DNA from: JAJISG01 sp964347325
Lineage (GTDB): Archaea > Thermoplasmatota > Thermoplasmata > RBG-16-68-12 > JAJISG01
Direction of reading: 5' to 3'
NCBI GenBank assembly: GCA_964347325.1
Contig: CAYFYA010000017.1
Coordinates: 1 to 34,901 of the forward strand
DNA: 34,901 nt
The translations under genes were made by a program, and so were the position numbers. The notes under the pieces were generated by a model, which did no database searches, had not been told where the DNA came from, and was given only the letters and a program-made list of their open reading frames with translations. This document shows, piece by piece, positions 8,282 through 16,933 of this stretch. How positions within the stretch are numbered: the stretch's first letter is position 1; each line of letters begins with the position of its first letter.

Positions 8282-9747
8282 GTGTGGAGACTGAGATTCA
8301 GCTCCTCCCTCACGCTAGGATAGTTGGTGACGACAGCCACGATCCTAACTGTGAACTCTTGTCCCGGAAGGGTACCCTCTGGGGCCCGGATGAGGACTGT
8401 GGCGGGGGCTGACTCCGTTGCGTTGAGGGAGATGGTGGCGTTGGTAGCTGGGACCTCTCGACCCGCCACGGTAGTGAAGGTGATGTTCCAATCCGGGAGG
8501 TTCGGGGCCTCGAGGGTCAACAGGATCTCCTCCAGCACGTTCCCGGTGTTGTTCACGTAGAGGAGGTAGACGGCCGTTCCGTTTACCAGGGTCACATCAT
8601 CCACGACAATGCGTTCGGCTGGGTCACTCCCGCTCCTGAAATCCAGCCCCGGGCTCACAGGTATCGTGACCAAGGGCGCCGGGACGAAGGAGAGGACTAG
8701 GATGAGGAGGACGGCGAGTCCGAGGGTCTTCCGGCCTGCGCGTATCTGGCTGATATCGTTCAGCGGGGGAGGGTGTCTAAGGCCCAGGAGAAGGACAAGG
8801 AAGGCCAGCAGGAACCAGGAGGGGAAAGCGAAGAAGAAACCCATGGCCAGCAGGGCGAAGAAGGCCGCGTAGCTAAGGTACCTGGAGTTCTTGCCCAGGA
8901 GGGCGCGGGCAACGTGACCGCCGTCCAGCTGTCCGGCGGGCAGAAGGTTAATGGCCGTCACGAAGAAGCCGACCCACCCCGCGAAGGCCGTAGGGTGGAG
9001 GAGGGCGTTGTCCGGGATCGGGACTAGGAAGAGCATGATGGTATAGAGGGGCATCAGGTTGACGGCCAACCCACCTCCTGTGTTTGGGCCGCCGATAATC
9101 GGGTTCACCGAATTCAGGTAGAGGCCGAGGAGGGTGACAGGAAAGGCAACCGCCAGTCCTGCCAGCGGTCCCGAGATTCCGATGTCCAAGAGGGCCTTCT
9201 TGTTGGGAATGGGCTCCCGCATGCTGATGAAGGCCCCGAAGGTGCCGAGAAGGCTCAACGGGACCGGAATGAAGAAGGGGAGGGAGGCGGCAACGTTGTG
9301 CCTCTTCGCCAGGATATAGTGCCCCATCTCGTGGGTGCCCAGGATGGTCATAAGAGGAAGGGCGAAGTATATGGCTCCGTTGAGGACAGTTTCAAAGCTG
9401 TACAGGTCCGCAGTCTGACCGTAGGGGAGCCAGAGGAGCATCCCAGCGTAGACGGTCGAACCCAGGGTAGCGACGAGGAATATGAGGTTAACAATGGGGC
9501 TGCGAAATCGTCGTTTCAGAGTCTTCTGCACGTAGATGACATGCTCTCCCCCCTCATCGCGCAGGATGGGAATATAGCCGTGGAGCTTCATCTCCTGCCT
9601 GAGACCTTCGAACGATTCGTTGAGCATGGAGCGGTCGATGCGAACGAAAAAGGCCATTGCCTCCGGACGGACGCGTGTCTCGTAGATCGGGAAGAAGCGT
9701 CCGACAATGGCCTGGACGGACTCGACTTCGTTGGCCAGGGACTCCAT
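8278..9747 (-). CDS. Site-2 protease family membrane metalloprotease (M50)
   Basis: The 489-aa protein is an intramembrane zinc protease. It has a soluble N-terminal region (about 1-85), then several membrane helices. The zinc motif THEMGH (HExxH) is at about 138-143, GPLAG follows, and the second motif LPAGQLDGGH (about 264-273) supplies the third ligand. After the last helix (about 345-365) comes a roughly 115-residue extracytoplasmic beta-rich domain with several N-x-S/T sequons (NGT, NNT, NIT, NAT, NLS), resembling NEW3-type domains. ATG 9747 is chosen because a TATA box lies 26 nt upstream; the frame extends one codon to a TTG. Substrate is unknown; the family releases membrane-anchored regulators. 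Confidence 0.88.
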   Translation of the reverse strand: MESLANEVESVQAIVGRFFPIYETRVRPEAMAFFVRIDRSMLNESFEGLRQEMKLHGYIPILRDEGGEHVIYVQKTLKRRFRSPIVNLIFLVATLGSTVYAGMLLWLPYGQTADLYSFETVLNGAIYFALPLMTILGTHEMGHYILAKRHNVAASLPFFIPVPLSLLGTFGAFISMREPIPNKKALLDIGISGPLAGLAVAFPVTLLGLYLNSVNPIIGGPNTGGGLAVNLMPLYTIMLFLVPIPDNALLHPTAFAGWVGFFVTAINLLPAGQLDGGHVARALLGKNSRYLSYAAFFALLAMGFFFAFPSWFLLAFLVLLLGLRHPPPLNDISQIRAGRKTLGLAVLLILVLSFVPAPLVTIPVSPGLDFRSGSDPAERIVVDDVTLVNGTAVYLLYVNNTGNVLEEILLTLEAPNLPDWNITFTTVAGREVPATNATISLNATESAPATVLIRAPEGTLPGQEFTVRIVAVVTNYPSVREELNLSLHT

Positions 9748-9769
9748 CAATAGGTCTACAGAGTCGCCG

Positions 9770-9777
9770 TATTAAAA
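9770..9777. promoter_or_regulatory. TATA box of the site-2 protease gene, possibly bidirectional
   Basis: On the minus strand TTTTAATA is centred 26.5 nt from ATG 9747, giving a leaderless mRNA. On the plus strand the same bases read TATTAAAA and would start transcription near 9800, at the edge of the folded region described next. Confidence 0.55.
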
Positions 9778-9799
9778 ACTGGTGCGGAGGGAATCGCGA

Positions 9800-9910
9800 A
9801 AGTGATGGGCACAGCAGGGACGGGGAGGCCATGCTGTATGGCGAAGGGTCTCACGGCCCTTCCCTGCTGGTAGCCTACGGGTCTGAGGTCCTCAAACCTC
9901 GAGCCCTGCG
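9800..9910 (+). ncRNA. Candidate structured RNA of unknown class
   Basis: The 200-nt gap between AlaRS and the site-2 protease gene holds a dense set of inverted repeats. The outer stem CAGCAGGGA (9812-9820) pairs with TCCCTGCTG (9861-9869) and encloses GCCAT/ATGGC (9828-9832, 9838-9842) and AAGGG/CCCTT (9844-9848, 9857-9861). A second hairpin follows: GGG-CT-GAGGT (9879-9889) with ACCTC-AG-CCC (9896-9906). A plus-strand TATA reading at 9770-9777 supports a plus-strand RNA. I do not recognise 5S, SRP, RNase P or tRNA. It could instead be the folded 3' end of the AlaRS mRNA. Confidence 0.4.
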
Positions 9911-9955
9911 GGGCAAAGCTTCCGTCCAGTGGTCATCTGCGCTGTTCGCCGCGCC

Positions 9956-12649
9956 CTAGCTCTTCTTCAGGTCCCCGCTTTTCAGCGCAGCCCGCACCCT
10001 CGCCGCAGCCTTCTTGAGGGCATCAGGCAACTTCCCAACCTCCGGACCACCACCTTGGGCGAAGTCCTCCTTCCCGCCACCCCGACCGCCCAACAGCTTC
10101 GCCGCTTCCTCGACGAACCTCGAAGCCTCCAGTGAGACATCCTTGCTCCGCCCGACAACGATGCTCGCCGATCCGTCCCTAGCTCCGAGGACACACACAA
10201 CACCCGGTCTACCCAGCATCTCCCTGGCTAAGGGAAGAAGGTCACTCATCCCACCGGTTATGGAGTGGACCACCAGTCTGTAGTCCCCGATCTCCTCTGC
10301 CTTCGCTAGGATCTCCTCCACGTTCTGGGCCGCCTCCGATACACGATATCTCTCTAGCTCCTTGGACAGTCGCTTCCACTCGCGCTGCAGCCTCCTCGTT
10401 GCCCGGGGGAGATCTTCTCGCTTTGCCTTCAGAACTTCACTGGCCTCCTGTAGTGTTCTCTCCATCTCTCGGAAGGACTCGAGGGAGGCCTCCCCCGCCA
10501 CGTACTCCAGGCGTACGACACCGTCCTGAATCCGCCGACTCCTCAGGAGCTTGATAAGTCCCACTTCCCCTGTATGGAACAAGTGAGTCCCACCGCAGGC
10601 CTCCACGTCAAACCCCTCAATGTCCACCACCCTGAGCATCTTGCCTGGAATGGAGCCTCCCTGGTAGAGGACGAAGCCGTGCTCCGCCTCAGCCTTCTCG
10701 CGGGGCTCGAAGCCCTGCGTGACTCTCCGGTTCTCCAGGACGATCCTGTTGGCCAGACTTTCGATGGCCTCGAGGTCCTCTGGACTGAGGTTCTCGTAGT
10801 GAGTAATGTCCAGTGTGGCGTGATCCTCATACTTGTGGGCACCCGTCTGCCAGACGTGGCTCCCCAGTACCGCTCGCGCAGCGCCGTTGACGATGTGGGT
10901 CGCGGTGTGGTGTCTTGTCAGCCTCAGGCGTCGACCGGGATCCACACGGCATGTCACCCTCTCCCCCTTCTGGATTCTTCCCCCATCCTCCACCCTGTGG
11001 AGCGCGACGCCGCCCACAAGCTGAACGTCCGTGACCCGCAGGTCTCCTATCGACCCGGTGTCCGCCTCCTGGCCGCCACCCTCAGGATAGAAGTGAGTCT
11101 TGTCCAGGATTACGTGCCCGTCTGAGGTTCCCAGGACCTCCGCCTCGAACTCTCGCACCTCCGGATCATCGTAGAAGAGGAGTTCAGTGGGAGGAAACCC
11201 CTTCGGCGCCTGGGCAAGGCCTTCTCGTACCTCCTCCGGTTGGAGGTGCCTCTCGGCCACTCGTGAGAAGAAGTCGTCTGGGATGTCCGCCGCGGGGATT
11301 CCGGCCTCCTCTGCGAACTCGTGGACGACCTCGGGAACGAGTCCATGGGAGTCATACAGCTCCACCAGCTCGTCGACGCCGATCCTCCTCCCGGCACTCC
11401 CCACGATCCTCCTCCCCTTCTTCAGGGTCTCGCGATACCTCCTCTCCTCCACCTCAACCAGCTTCACTATCTCTTCCTCGTGATCCACAAGCTCGGGGAA
11501 CTGCTTGGAGAAGCGGTCGATCTGCATGGAGACAACCTCCGCCAGGGAGAGGTCCAGGTCCAGCCGATCCAGCGCCCTCAACGCCCGCCTTTCCAGCAGG
11601 CGCGCGAAGTAGCCCTCCTTCACGTTGGAAGGAACCACACCATCCCCTAGAACGAAGCTCAGGGCTCTGGAGTGATCGCAAATGGCGTAGATGTCCTCCA
11701 GAGGTAGGGTCTTCTCTATGAGTTCATCCACCGAGACACCTACCCGCTCAGCCACGCGTCTCCGCAGCTCGCGGATATCGCCGTGGGTCTCGACATTCAT
11801 CCCTCCCGCCACCCTGCTGTACTCGGCCAGCAGGACAGGATCCACCCCAACCCCGGCGGACTTCTTGAGGCGCTCCAGAACGTCCTCGAACACAGCCTCA
11901 TACGCTGAGGGAGAACCCTGGGAGATCCACGTGAGCCTCTCCAGCCCGTACCCCGTGTCCACCACGCGGCAGTCCATGGCTTCGCGCTTCCTTCCTTCTC
12001 CCCGGTACATCATGAACACCAGGGTGGCCAGCTCTGCCCCATCCGCCGTAACCTCGAAGCAGGGTCCGCTGTAGCCGCCCCCGGCCCAGTCGGATTCGAC
12101 GTACCGGAGACGGTCGCCAGGGATGCCCAGCGTGACGGTCATGAACTCATGGCAGAGCTCGGTGGTCCTCTCCTTGAAGTAGATGGGCTTGCCCTCGTAG
12201 TTGAAGGTGTGATGCGCCATCATCTCGAACTGGGTGAAGTGCTGGCCAGTCTTCCCAACGTTATCGATGTCGTTGAATCTCACGCAGGGCTGAGAGATGA
12301 CCAGTGGGTTCGCGGGGGGCTCCGCCATCCCCTCGATGACCCAGGGCTGGAAGGGGTACACGGAGGCCTGGACATAGAAGACATCATCCCGCCAGCGGGC
12401 CACGATGGGATAACGCCCGATGCGGGTGTGACCCCTCTCCTCGAAGAAGGTTTGAAACGCCTCCCGCATGGCTGAGAATTTCAGCTTCTTCCGCATCGGG
12501 GAGTCTCCCAGGAAGATGTACTCCTGGCAGGGCGTCTCACCGCAGGTCGTCTGGTCACCCAATGACCAGTAGTGCCTCCCACAGGACGGGCATTGGCGCC
12601 GGACGAAGCCGTTCTCCTGGAAGAAGCGAAGCTCGTACTCGCTGGGCAT
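9956..12649 (-). CDS. alaS: Alanyl-tRNA synthetase, archaeal type
   Basis: The enzyme charges tRNA-Ala and hydrolyses mischarged Ser- and Gly-tRNA. The 897-aa protein is of full archaeal length. It has the archaeal N-terminal zinc knuckle (Cys20, Cys23, Cys36, Cys41), the class II catalytic core (ARWRDDVFYVQASVYPFQPW near 84-103, DTGYGLERLTW at 231-241), an editing domain with HTATH (581-585) and ACGGTH (Cys685, His689), and a C-terminal DHHA1-type oligomerisation domain with a Gly-rich segment (KLLGGRGGGKEDFAQGGG) near residue 865. ATG 12649 has a TATA box 26 nt upstream and is leaderless. It lies 57 nt downstream of the GAN gene with its own promoter. Confidence 0.96.
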   Translation of the reverse strand: MPSEYELRFFQENGFVRRQCPSCGRHYWSLGDQTTCGETPCQEYIFLGDSPMRKKLKFSAMREAFQTFFEERGHTRIGRYPIVARWRDDVFYVQASVYPFQPWVIEGMAEPPANPLVISQPCVRFNDIDNVGKTGQHFTQFEMMAHHTFNYEGKPIYFKERTTELCHEFMTVTLGIPGDRLRYVESDWAGGGYSGPCFEVTADGAELATLVFMMYRGEGRKREAMDCRVVDTGYGLERLTWISQGSPSAYEAVFEDVLERLKKSAGVGVDPVLLAEYSRVAGGMNVETHGDIRELRRRVAERVGVSVDELIEKTLPLEDIYAICDHSRALSFVLGDGVVPSNVKEGYFARLLERRALRALDRLDLDLSLAEVVSMQIDRFSKQFPELVDHEEEIVKLVEVEERRYRETLKKGRRIVGSAGRRIGVDELVELYDSHGLVPEVVHEFAEEAGIPAADIPDDFFSRVAERHLQPEEVREGLAQAPKGFPPTELLFYDDPEVREFEAEVLGTSDGHVILDKTHFYPEGGGQEADTGSIGDLRVTDVQLVGGVALHRVEDGGRIQKGERVTCRVDPGRRLRLTRHHTATHIVNGAARAVLGSHVWQTGAHKYEDHATLDITHYENLSPEDLEAIESLANRIVLENRRVTQGFEPREKAEAEHGFVLYQGGSIPGKMLRVVDIEGFDVEACGGTHLFHTGEVGLIKLLRSRRIQDGVVRLEYVAGEASLESFREMERTLQEASEVLKAKREDLPRATRRLQREWKRLSKELERYRVSEAAQNVEEILAKAEEIGDYRLVVHSITGGMSDLLPLAREMLGRPGVVCVLGARDGSASIVVGRSKDVSLEASRFVEEAAKLLGGRGGGKEDFAQGGGPEVGKLPDALKKAAARVRAALKSGDLKKS

Positions 12650-12671
12650 TTGGTGGAAATAGCTGCTTCCA

Positions 12672-12679
12672 GTATTAAT
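12672..12679 (-). promoter_or_regulatory. TATA box of alaS
   Basis: ATTAATAC on the minus strand is centred 26.5 nt before ATG 12649, so the alaS mRNA should be leaderless and start at the ATG. It lies in the short gap after the GAN gene. Confidence 0.6.
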
Positions 12680-12705
12680 GGTATTACCGCGCCCAGCGGG
12701 AGGGG

Positions 12706-14118
12706 CTAACCACGCGTCTGCTCCTTAACCATCCGGTCTACGATCTGCAGGAACTCGTCCTCAGATCCCTCGGGAATGGTGGCACCGGCGGCGACGTTGT
12801 GGCCGCCACCCTCCCCGCCGACGGAGGCAGCTGCCCTTTTCATTATCTCGGCTAGGTTCAATCCGCGCCGCACCAGATGTCTGGGGGACCTGGCGCTCAC
12901 CTTCACGCCATCCTCGGCTCGTGCGAAGGCCAACAGGGGCATGTTGGAGTTTGCTGCGGAGGATCCCAGGACCATCCCGGCGGCTATCCCCACCACAGTG
13001 TCTCGGATGCGATTCCCACCGTGGAAGAACTGGATGTTCTCCAGTGTCTCCAGGCCCACATCCTGAACGACGTCCAGGGAGCCGACGATGTACCCTCGAT
13101 GCTCCTGAAGGAGTTCGAGGGCCCTCTGATAGTTCTTCTCACGGTCGCCTCTGCAGACCTCATGACCCACCTGGGCCGCGTCGTATCTGCCGCAGGCATT
13201 GAGGAGGGTGGCGAACTCCTTAGCGTCGTGGAGAGGGGTCCCCTCCTCCTCCCTCGACAGCAGGTACACCTCTCCAACAAGCCTGCGAGCCACCTCATGA
13301 CCGTACCCCTTCTGGAGCAGTAGACTCACAAGCTCGGAGACCACCCGCTTCTTCTCGAAGGCCGCGAGGTCGATCCACCTCCTCCAGCCGTCCGCCTCCT
13401 TGAGATCGATGCCGAGCTCCAGGAAGAACACGATGCAGGCCTCCTCATCCTCCGTGAGGTGGGGCAAGGGAGGGTCGTTGGAGTATTGCAGCAGCTTCGG
13501 CAGGGGGCGCGTCTCTCGTCCGAAGAGCCGCAGGTCCCGAATCACGTTCAGGACTCCGCACTCCACCCCGTCGTCCACAAGCTGCCTATTGAGACCCACC
13601 AACTGGCCATGAGCCCGATCCTGAAGATCACCGACAGCCCCCACCACACCCAGGGCAGCCAGGTCGACGTTGGCTCTGTCGACTTCTCGGGCGACGAAGT
13701 ATGCGGAGCCTGCGCTGCTCACCTCCGACGCCCCGTCGAGCCCCGCCAAGTGCGGGTTGATGTGGACCATCTCAGAGGCCATGTAGGCCCGTAGGTCGTG
13801 ACGTTTCCCCTCAGGGACAACGACCTTCGATGGCACGTGGTGGTCCGTGATGATCCCCCGCATCTCTGATAGAAGGTGAAAGAGGCCGCTGCCCAGGTCG
13901 GTAAACCACACGAGTTCAGGACCGCTGTCCTTGATCTCCTCGACAGTGGCGGTGTCGAGCTTCTTCAGGAAGTGGAGCTCGTGCTCGACGCTCAACCTCT
14001 CCAGAACTATTGAAGCGATGGTGCCTGAGGTGATGCCATCGGGGTCGATGTGGCTGTAGACATCAACCCTGGAGGCCTTCCTGGCCAGGTCTGCCGCTGC
14101 TCTGACCAGCCCGAGCAC
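12706..14118 (-). CDS. DHH-DHHA1 phosphoesterase, GAN/RecJ-like (Cdc45 homologue)
   Basis: GAN (GINS-associated nuclease) is the archaeal RecJ/Cdc45 relative that forms the helicase complex with MCM and GINS. The 470-aa protein has the DHH domain with YSHIDPDGITSG (His23, Asp25, Asp27), WFTDLGSG (Asp74) and the name-giving ITDHHVPS (Asp92, His93, His94), so the nuclease centre looks intact. The C-terminal DHHA1 domain carries the substrate loop GGEGGGHNVAAGA. GTG 14118 is chosen because a TATA box lies about 25 nt upstream. The GINS51 gene is in the same window but not adjacent. RecJ-like paralogues with other roles exist in archaea, so the assignment to GAN rather than another RecJ homologue is tentative. 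Confidence 0.8.
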   Translation of the reverse strand: MLGLVRAAADLARKASRVDVYSHIDPDGITSGTIASIVLERLSVEHELHFLKKLDTATVEEIKDSGPELVWFTDLGSGLFHLLSEMRGIITDHHVPSKVVVPEGKRHDLRAYMASEMVHINPHLAGLDGASEVSSAGSAYFVAREVDRANVDLAALGVVGAVGDLQDRAHGQLVGLNRQLVDDGVECGVLNVIRDLRLFGRETRPLPKLLQYSNDPPLPHLTEDEEACIVFFLELGIDLKEADGWRRWIDLAAFEKKRVVSELVSLLLQKGYGHEVARRLVGEVYLLSREEEGTPLHDAKEFATLLNACGRYDAAQVGHEVCRGDREKNYQRALELLQEHRGYIVGSLDVVQDVGLETLENIQFFHGGNRIRDTVVGIAAGMVLGSSAANSNMPLLAFARAEDGVKVSARSPRHLVRRGLNLAEIMKRAAASVGGEGGGHNVAAGATIPEGSEDEFLQIVDRMVKEQTRG

Positions 14119-14138
14119 ACTATTGTATGCTGAGGCCC

Positions 14139-14147
14139 ATAGATAAG
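14139..14147 (-). promoter_or_regulatory. TATA box of the GAN/RecJ-like gene
   Basis: CTTATCTAT on the minus strand is centred about 25 nt before GTG 14118, which supports that GTG as a leaderless start. Confidence 0.5.
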
Positions 14148-14201
14148 GCTTGCACGGAAGGTTCGCAAGTGGCCGGGGCCATCGTCGGGATGACAGGTGC
14201 C

Positions 14202-14822
14202 CTAGGCCCTCTCGATGGGCTGTCTGATGATGGTCCTCAGCCTCTCAGGAGCTGTCCTATTCGGATCGCTCAAGTATATCTCGTGGTGCTCTCCCCGTTT
14301 CCGGTACCCCTCCTCCCGGATGAAATCATGGAGCTCCTCGATGGTTGGCCTCTCCTCCGAGTAGGGCCCGGTGTGCATGATCTGGGCCGAGAGCCCTTGG
14401 TCAACCTTCTCGAAGACCACCTTGTCGATGGCAGCCAACCCCTTCTTCTCCATGGCCTCCTCCTTCGCTTCCTGGACCTGCTCCGGTGTGACGAAGTCGG
14501 GCTGACGAATCATCGACTTCCAGTTCCACCTCTCTTGGGGGACATCATAGAAGTTTTCATTCGGCTCGTCGATCCACCATAACCCCTCCAAAGGCATGAC
14601 GGCGAAGTCCCTCCCCCGGGCCTTTGAGTGGAACTTCAGCGTGTACGCTACGGAGTAGAGGGCGCCGATGGAGGCCGAATACTCCTCACCGCCCGGCTTA
14701 CCTCGCCCCCTGTATGTGAGGAACCAACCAGGCTCCACATCCACTACTTCGGGCTTTCGCGGGCTCGTATAGAGGTGCTTCAGCTCCTGCCTGAGGTTCA
14801 ACTTCTCGGCCACAACCACCAC
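14202..14822 (-). CDS. GyrI-like domain protein (COG4832-type)
   Basis: The protein has the two-repeat SHS2/GyrI fold used for small-molecule binding; some relatives have hydrolase activity, but the ligand here is unknown. Recognisable parts are the opening LRQELKHLYTSPRKPEVVDV, GGEEYSASIGALYSVAYTLKF, the aromatic stretch PLEGLWWID and MIRQPDFVTPEQV, and the second repeat with QIMHTGPYSEERPTIEELH and EIYLSDPNR. There is no DNA-binding domain, so it is a stand-alone form. GTG 14822 (206 aa) has a TATA box at 14847-14854 and matches the usual family start; ATG 14864 would add 14 residues. The gene overlaps no neighbour and converges with nothing. Confidence 0.75.
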   Translation of the reverse strand: MVVVAEKLNLRQELKHLYTSPRKPEVVDVEPGWFLTYRGRGKPGGEEYSASIGALYSVAYTLKFHSKARGRDFAVMPLEGLWWIDEPNENFYDVPQERWNWKSMIRQPDFVTPEQVQEAKEEAMEKKGLAAIDKVVFEKVDQGLSAQIMHTGPYSEERPTIEELHDFIREEGYRKRGEHHEIYLSDPNRTAPERLRTIIRQPIERA

Positions 14823-14846
14823 TTTATCGTGCAGAGCAGGGGAGGC

Positions 14847-14854
14847 AATTAAAG
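14847..14854 (-). promoter_or_regulatory. TATA box of the GyrI-like gene
   Basis: CTTTAATT on the minus strand lies 28 nt before GTG 14822 and inside the longer reading frame from ATG 14864. It therefore favours the shorter protein. Confidence 0.45.
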
Positions 14855-14951
14855 CTACGTTCATGGAATGTGAGGGCGTCTGGAGGGGTTTGCGCGGAAC
14901 GCTGCTGCTTCCCCCGCAAAACCGTTATGGGACTCAACTATTGACACCCTC

Positions 14952-15626
14952 GTGAAGGTTGTCTTTCTGGACTCCGGGGGTGTCATCACACGTCTCCTCC
15001 TGCCTAAGCCCAACATCTTCGCAAAGTCGTGCCGTGCCAGAGGAGTGGAGATCCCACTCGAGACCATCGAGAGCGCCTTCCAGGCTTGCGAGGCTCTGGT
15101 GGAGTCGAAGAAGGACCTTTTCTTGGAGGAGTATACCGCGTTCCGGAAGGAGTACTTCGACGTCTTTCGAGACAAGACGGGCCTCGGAGAGCGCCTGGCG
15201 GAGGTGGATGGGGAGTTTATGCGGCAGCTGCAATCTCCCGAGCACAGGGCCCTCTATGAAGACGCGATTCCCACCCTCCGGACGCTTGCCGAGAAGGGTT
15301 TACGCCTGGGCGTCATCTCCAACGCCACCGAGGGCCTGGTGCCCCTGCTTCTCCGTATGGGCGTTGCTCCCTTCTTCGAGGTGGTGGTGGCCTCATGGCT
15401 CGTTGGATATGACAAGCCTCAGAGGGAGATCTTCGACCTGGCCCTGGAGGGCATGGACGTTCCTCCGGAGGAGGCCGTCCACGTCGGAGACAGCTACTTC
15501 TACGACTACCTGGGGGCGAGCCACGCCGGACTTGGGGCTATACTTCTAGACAGAAGGGGAACGGCAAAGTGGGATGTGCCCAGAGTCAGTAGCCTCAGGG
15601 AGCTTCCAGCCGCGCTGGGTCTGTAA
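14952..15626 (+). CDS. HAD-superfamily hydrolase
   Basis: The 224-aa protein is a phosphatase or dehalogenase-type HAD enzyme. Motif I is FLDSGGVI with nucleophile Asp7; the usual second Asp is Gly, as in the DxGGV subgroup. A helical cap follows (about 20-95). Motif II is VISNAT (Ser of SNAT), motif III is YDKPQREIF (Lys), and motif IV is HVGDSYFYD with two acidic residues. The substrate cannot be deduced. GTG 14952 is chosen because a weak TATA-like CGTTATGG lies 26 nt upstream and motif I would be expected right after the start. The neighbour upstream is divergent, and the CoA-binding protein gene follows on the same strand with its own promoter. Confidence 0.82.
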   Translation: MKVVFLDSGGVITRLLLPKPNIFAKSCRARGVEIPLETIESAFQACEALVESKKDLFLEEYTAFRKEYFDVFRDKTGLGERLAEVDGEFMRQLQSPEHRALYEDAIPTLRTLAEKGLRLGVISNATEGLVPLLLRMGVAPFFEVVVASWLVGYDKPQREIFDLALEGMDVPPEEAVHVGDSYFYDYLGASHAGLGAILLDRRGTAKWDVPRVSSLRELPAALGL

Positions 15627-15659
15627 GACCTATCTACCGCGGCGACCTAGCTCTTGCCG

Positions 15660-16064
15660 ATGGCGAAGGAAGAAGAGAGGGAGATACTGACGACGTACAG
15701 GATCGTGGCGGTCGTTGGCTGCTCCAGTGACCCCCGGAAGGAGGCTCACAAGGTCCCTAAGTACATGCAGGAGCACGGCTACCGGGTCGTTCCGGTTAAT
15801 CCTTTCAGCGACGAAATACTGGGGGAGAAGTCGTATACCAATCTGAAGGACATCCCCTTCTCGATCGACATCGTCAACGTCTTCAGGCCCTCCGACCAGG
15901 TCGGTCCCGTGGTGGATGAAGCCCTGGAGACGGACGCGAAGGTCGTGTGGATGCAGCTCGGGGTCGAAAATGAGGAGGCCGCCCAGAAGGCAAGGGACGC
16001 GGGTCTTATGGTGATCCAGAATCGATGTATGAGGACCGCGCATCTGGAGTTGGGTCTCGGCTAG
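15660..16064 (+). CDS. CoA-binding domain protein (YccU/COG1832 family)
   Basis: The 134-aa protein is a single Rossmann-type CoA-binding domain, like the N-terminal part of succinyl-CoA synthetase alpha but stand-alone. Signatures are IVAVVGCSSDPRKEAHKVPKYM, YRVVPVNPF, then DIVNVFRPSDQVGPVVDEAL, VVWMQLGVENEEAAQKARDAG and the ending QNRCMRTAH. The role of the family is not settled; it binds CoA or acyl-CoA. ATG 15660 has CCTATCTA about 27 nt upstream, so the mRNA is probably leaderless; the frame opens two codons earlier at TTG 15654. It converges with the PAC2 gene, with a 150-nt gap that holds no gene. Confidence 0.85.
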   Translation: MAKEEEREILTTYRIVAVVGCSSDPRKEAHKVPKYMQEHGYRVVPVNPFSDEILGEKSYTNLKDIPFSIDIVNVFRPSDQVGPVVDEALETDAKVVWMQLGVENEEAAQKARDAGLMVIQNRCMRTAHLELGLG

Positions 16065-16216
16065 ACGAGACTCCACGCCCTTTAGGTGGAGGGGAAGGGG
16101 CGGGTCATCCTTTTCAACCTGTTATGCCACAGCTTGCTGGACATTGAGGGCTTCGCGCAGTTTATGGGTGGGCGTCTCGAAGCAGCGTAGGTTACCGACC
16201 GCTGACCTGCCCAGGG

Positions 16217-16933
16217 CTATCGAAACATCTCCGCCCGGCCTTCCATAGCGGGCTTCGCCTGCTCCTGGAGGGTCGCCAGGTGCTCCTGAATCCTCTTTGC
16301 CTGTTCCACGAGGGGCTCAATCGGGACCGTCACCTGAGGCAGTAGCTTGTCGACTGCCTCCACGAGCTTCGCCGCCGCGAGGGAATCGGGGACGATGCTA
16401 CGGGTCTCAGCGACCAGGCTGATCACGTCGAACTTCACCCAGCGACCCTCGTTAAGGAGGACGCCGGAGACGCCTGGGATCATGCCGATTTCCAGCTGTT
16501 CCAGTCCGGACTCCTCTATACGCTTCCTTGCCCCCTCCGTGCTGCCGACACCCCACAAGCCCAGATCGTTGGTGCTGTCGGAGACGGGGAGCCCCTCCAT
16601 GCAAATGATCTCCTTGCAGGCCTGATCCCTTGTCCAATCGAGTAGGGTCTGGGCCAGGGGTCGGTGAAGGTTCGGGGCCATGGGAACCTCGCTTATGAAG
16701 ACAGCCAGCTTCAGGTCCTCCCGAGCGTAGATCCTTGCAGGGAACTTTGGCTTTCTGGAGTAGATCATGGATACCGGAGGAAAAGCTTCGGACTCGACGG
16801 CCGATATCTGGTCCAGTCCGAGACTGCTGATGAGGTAACTCGAGGCGATGCTGCTCGCCAAACCCACGGTGGGAATGGCTTCGATGACGGAACCGCCGCT
16901 AAGGTCGAAGTCCTTGAACTTCCTGACCTCTAT
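16217..16933 (-). CDS. PAC2-family protein (proteasome assembly chaperone-like)
   Basis: PAC2-fold archaeal proteins are related to eukaryotic proteasome assembly chaperones PAC1/PAC2. The first conventional start is GTG 16867 (216 aa), but the reading frame upstream encodes the expected first strand and loop of the family (VRKFKDFDLSGGSVIEAIP before TVGLASSIASSYLI). It begins at a probable ATA codon at 16933, with a TATA-like GACAATAG about 25 nt before it; there is no ATG, GTG or TTG between. The core includes PPVSMIYSRKPKFPARIY, a VFISEVPM strand, MEGLPV and GMIPGVSGVLLNEG, and ends with a helical tail. From 16933 it has 238 aa, close to normal. Proteasome genes are not in the window. Confidence 0.72.
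   Translation of the reverse strand: MEVRKFKDFDLSGGSVIEAIPTVGLASSIASSYLISSLGLDQISAVESEAFPPVSMIYSRKPKFPARIYAREDLKLAVFISEVPMAPNLHRPLAQTLLDWTRDQACKEIICMEGLPVSDSTNDLGLWGVGSTEGARKRIEESGLEQLEIGMIPGVSGVLLNEGRWVKFDVISLVAETRSIVPDSLAAAKLVEAVDKLLPQVTVPIEPLVEQAKRIQEHLATLQEQAKPAMEGRAEMFR

Noticed and set aside
9879..9906. tRNA-like hairpin
   Set aside because: The loop is not a T-loop and there is no matching acceptor stem or anticodon arm, so a tRNA is not supported.
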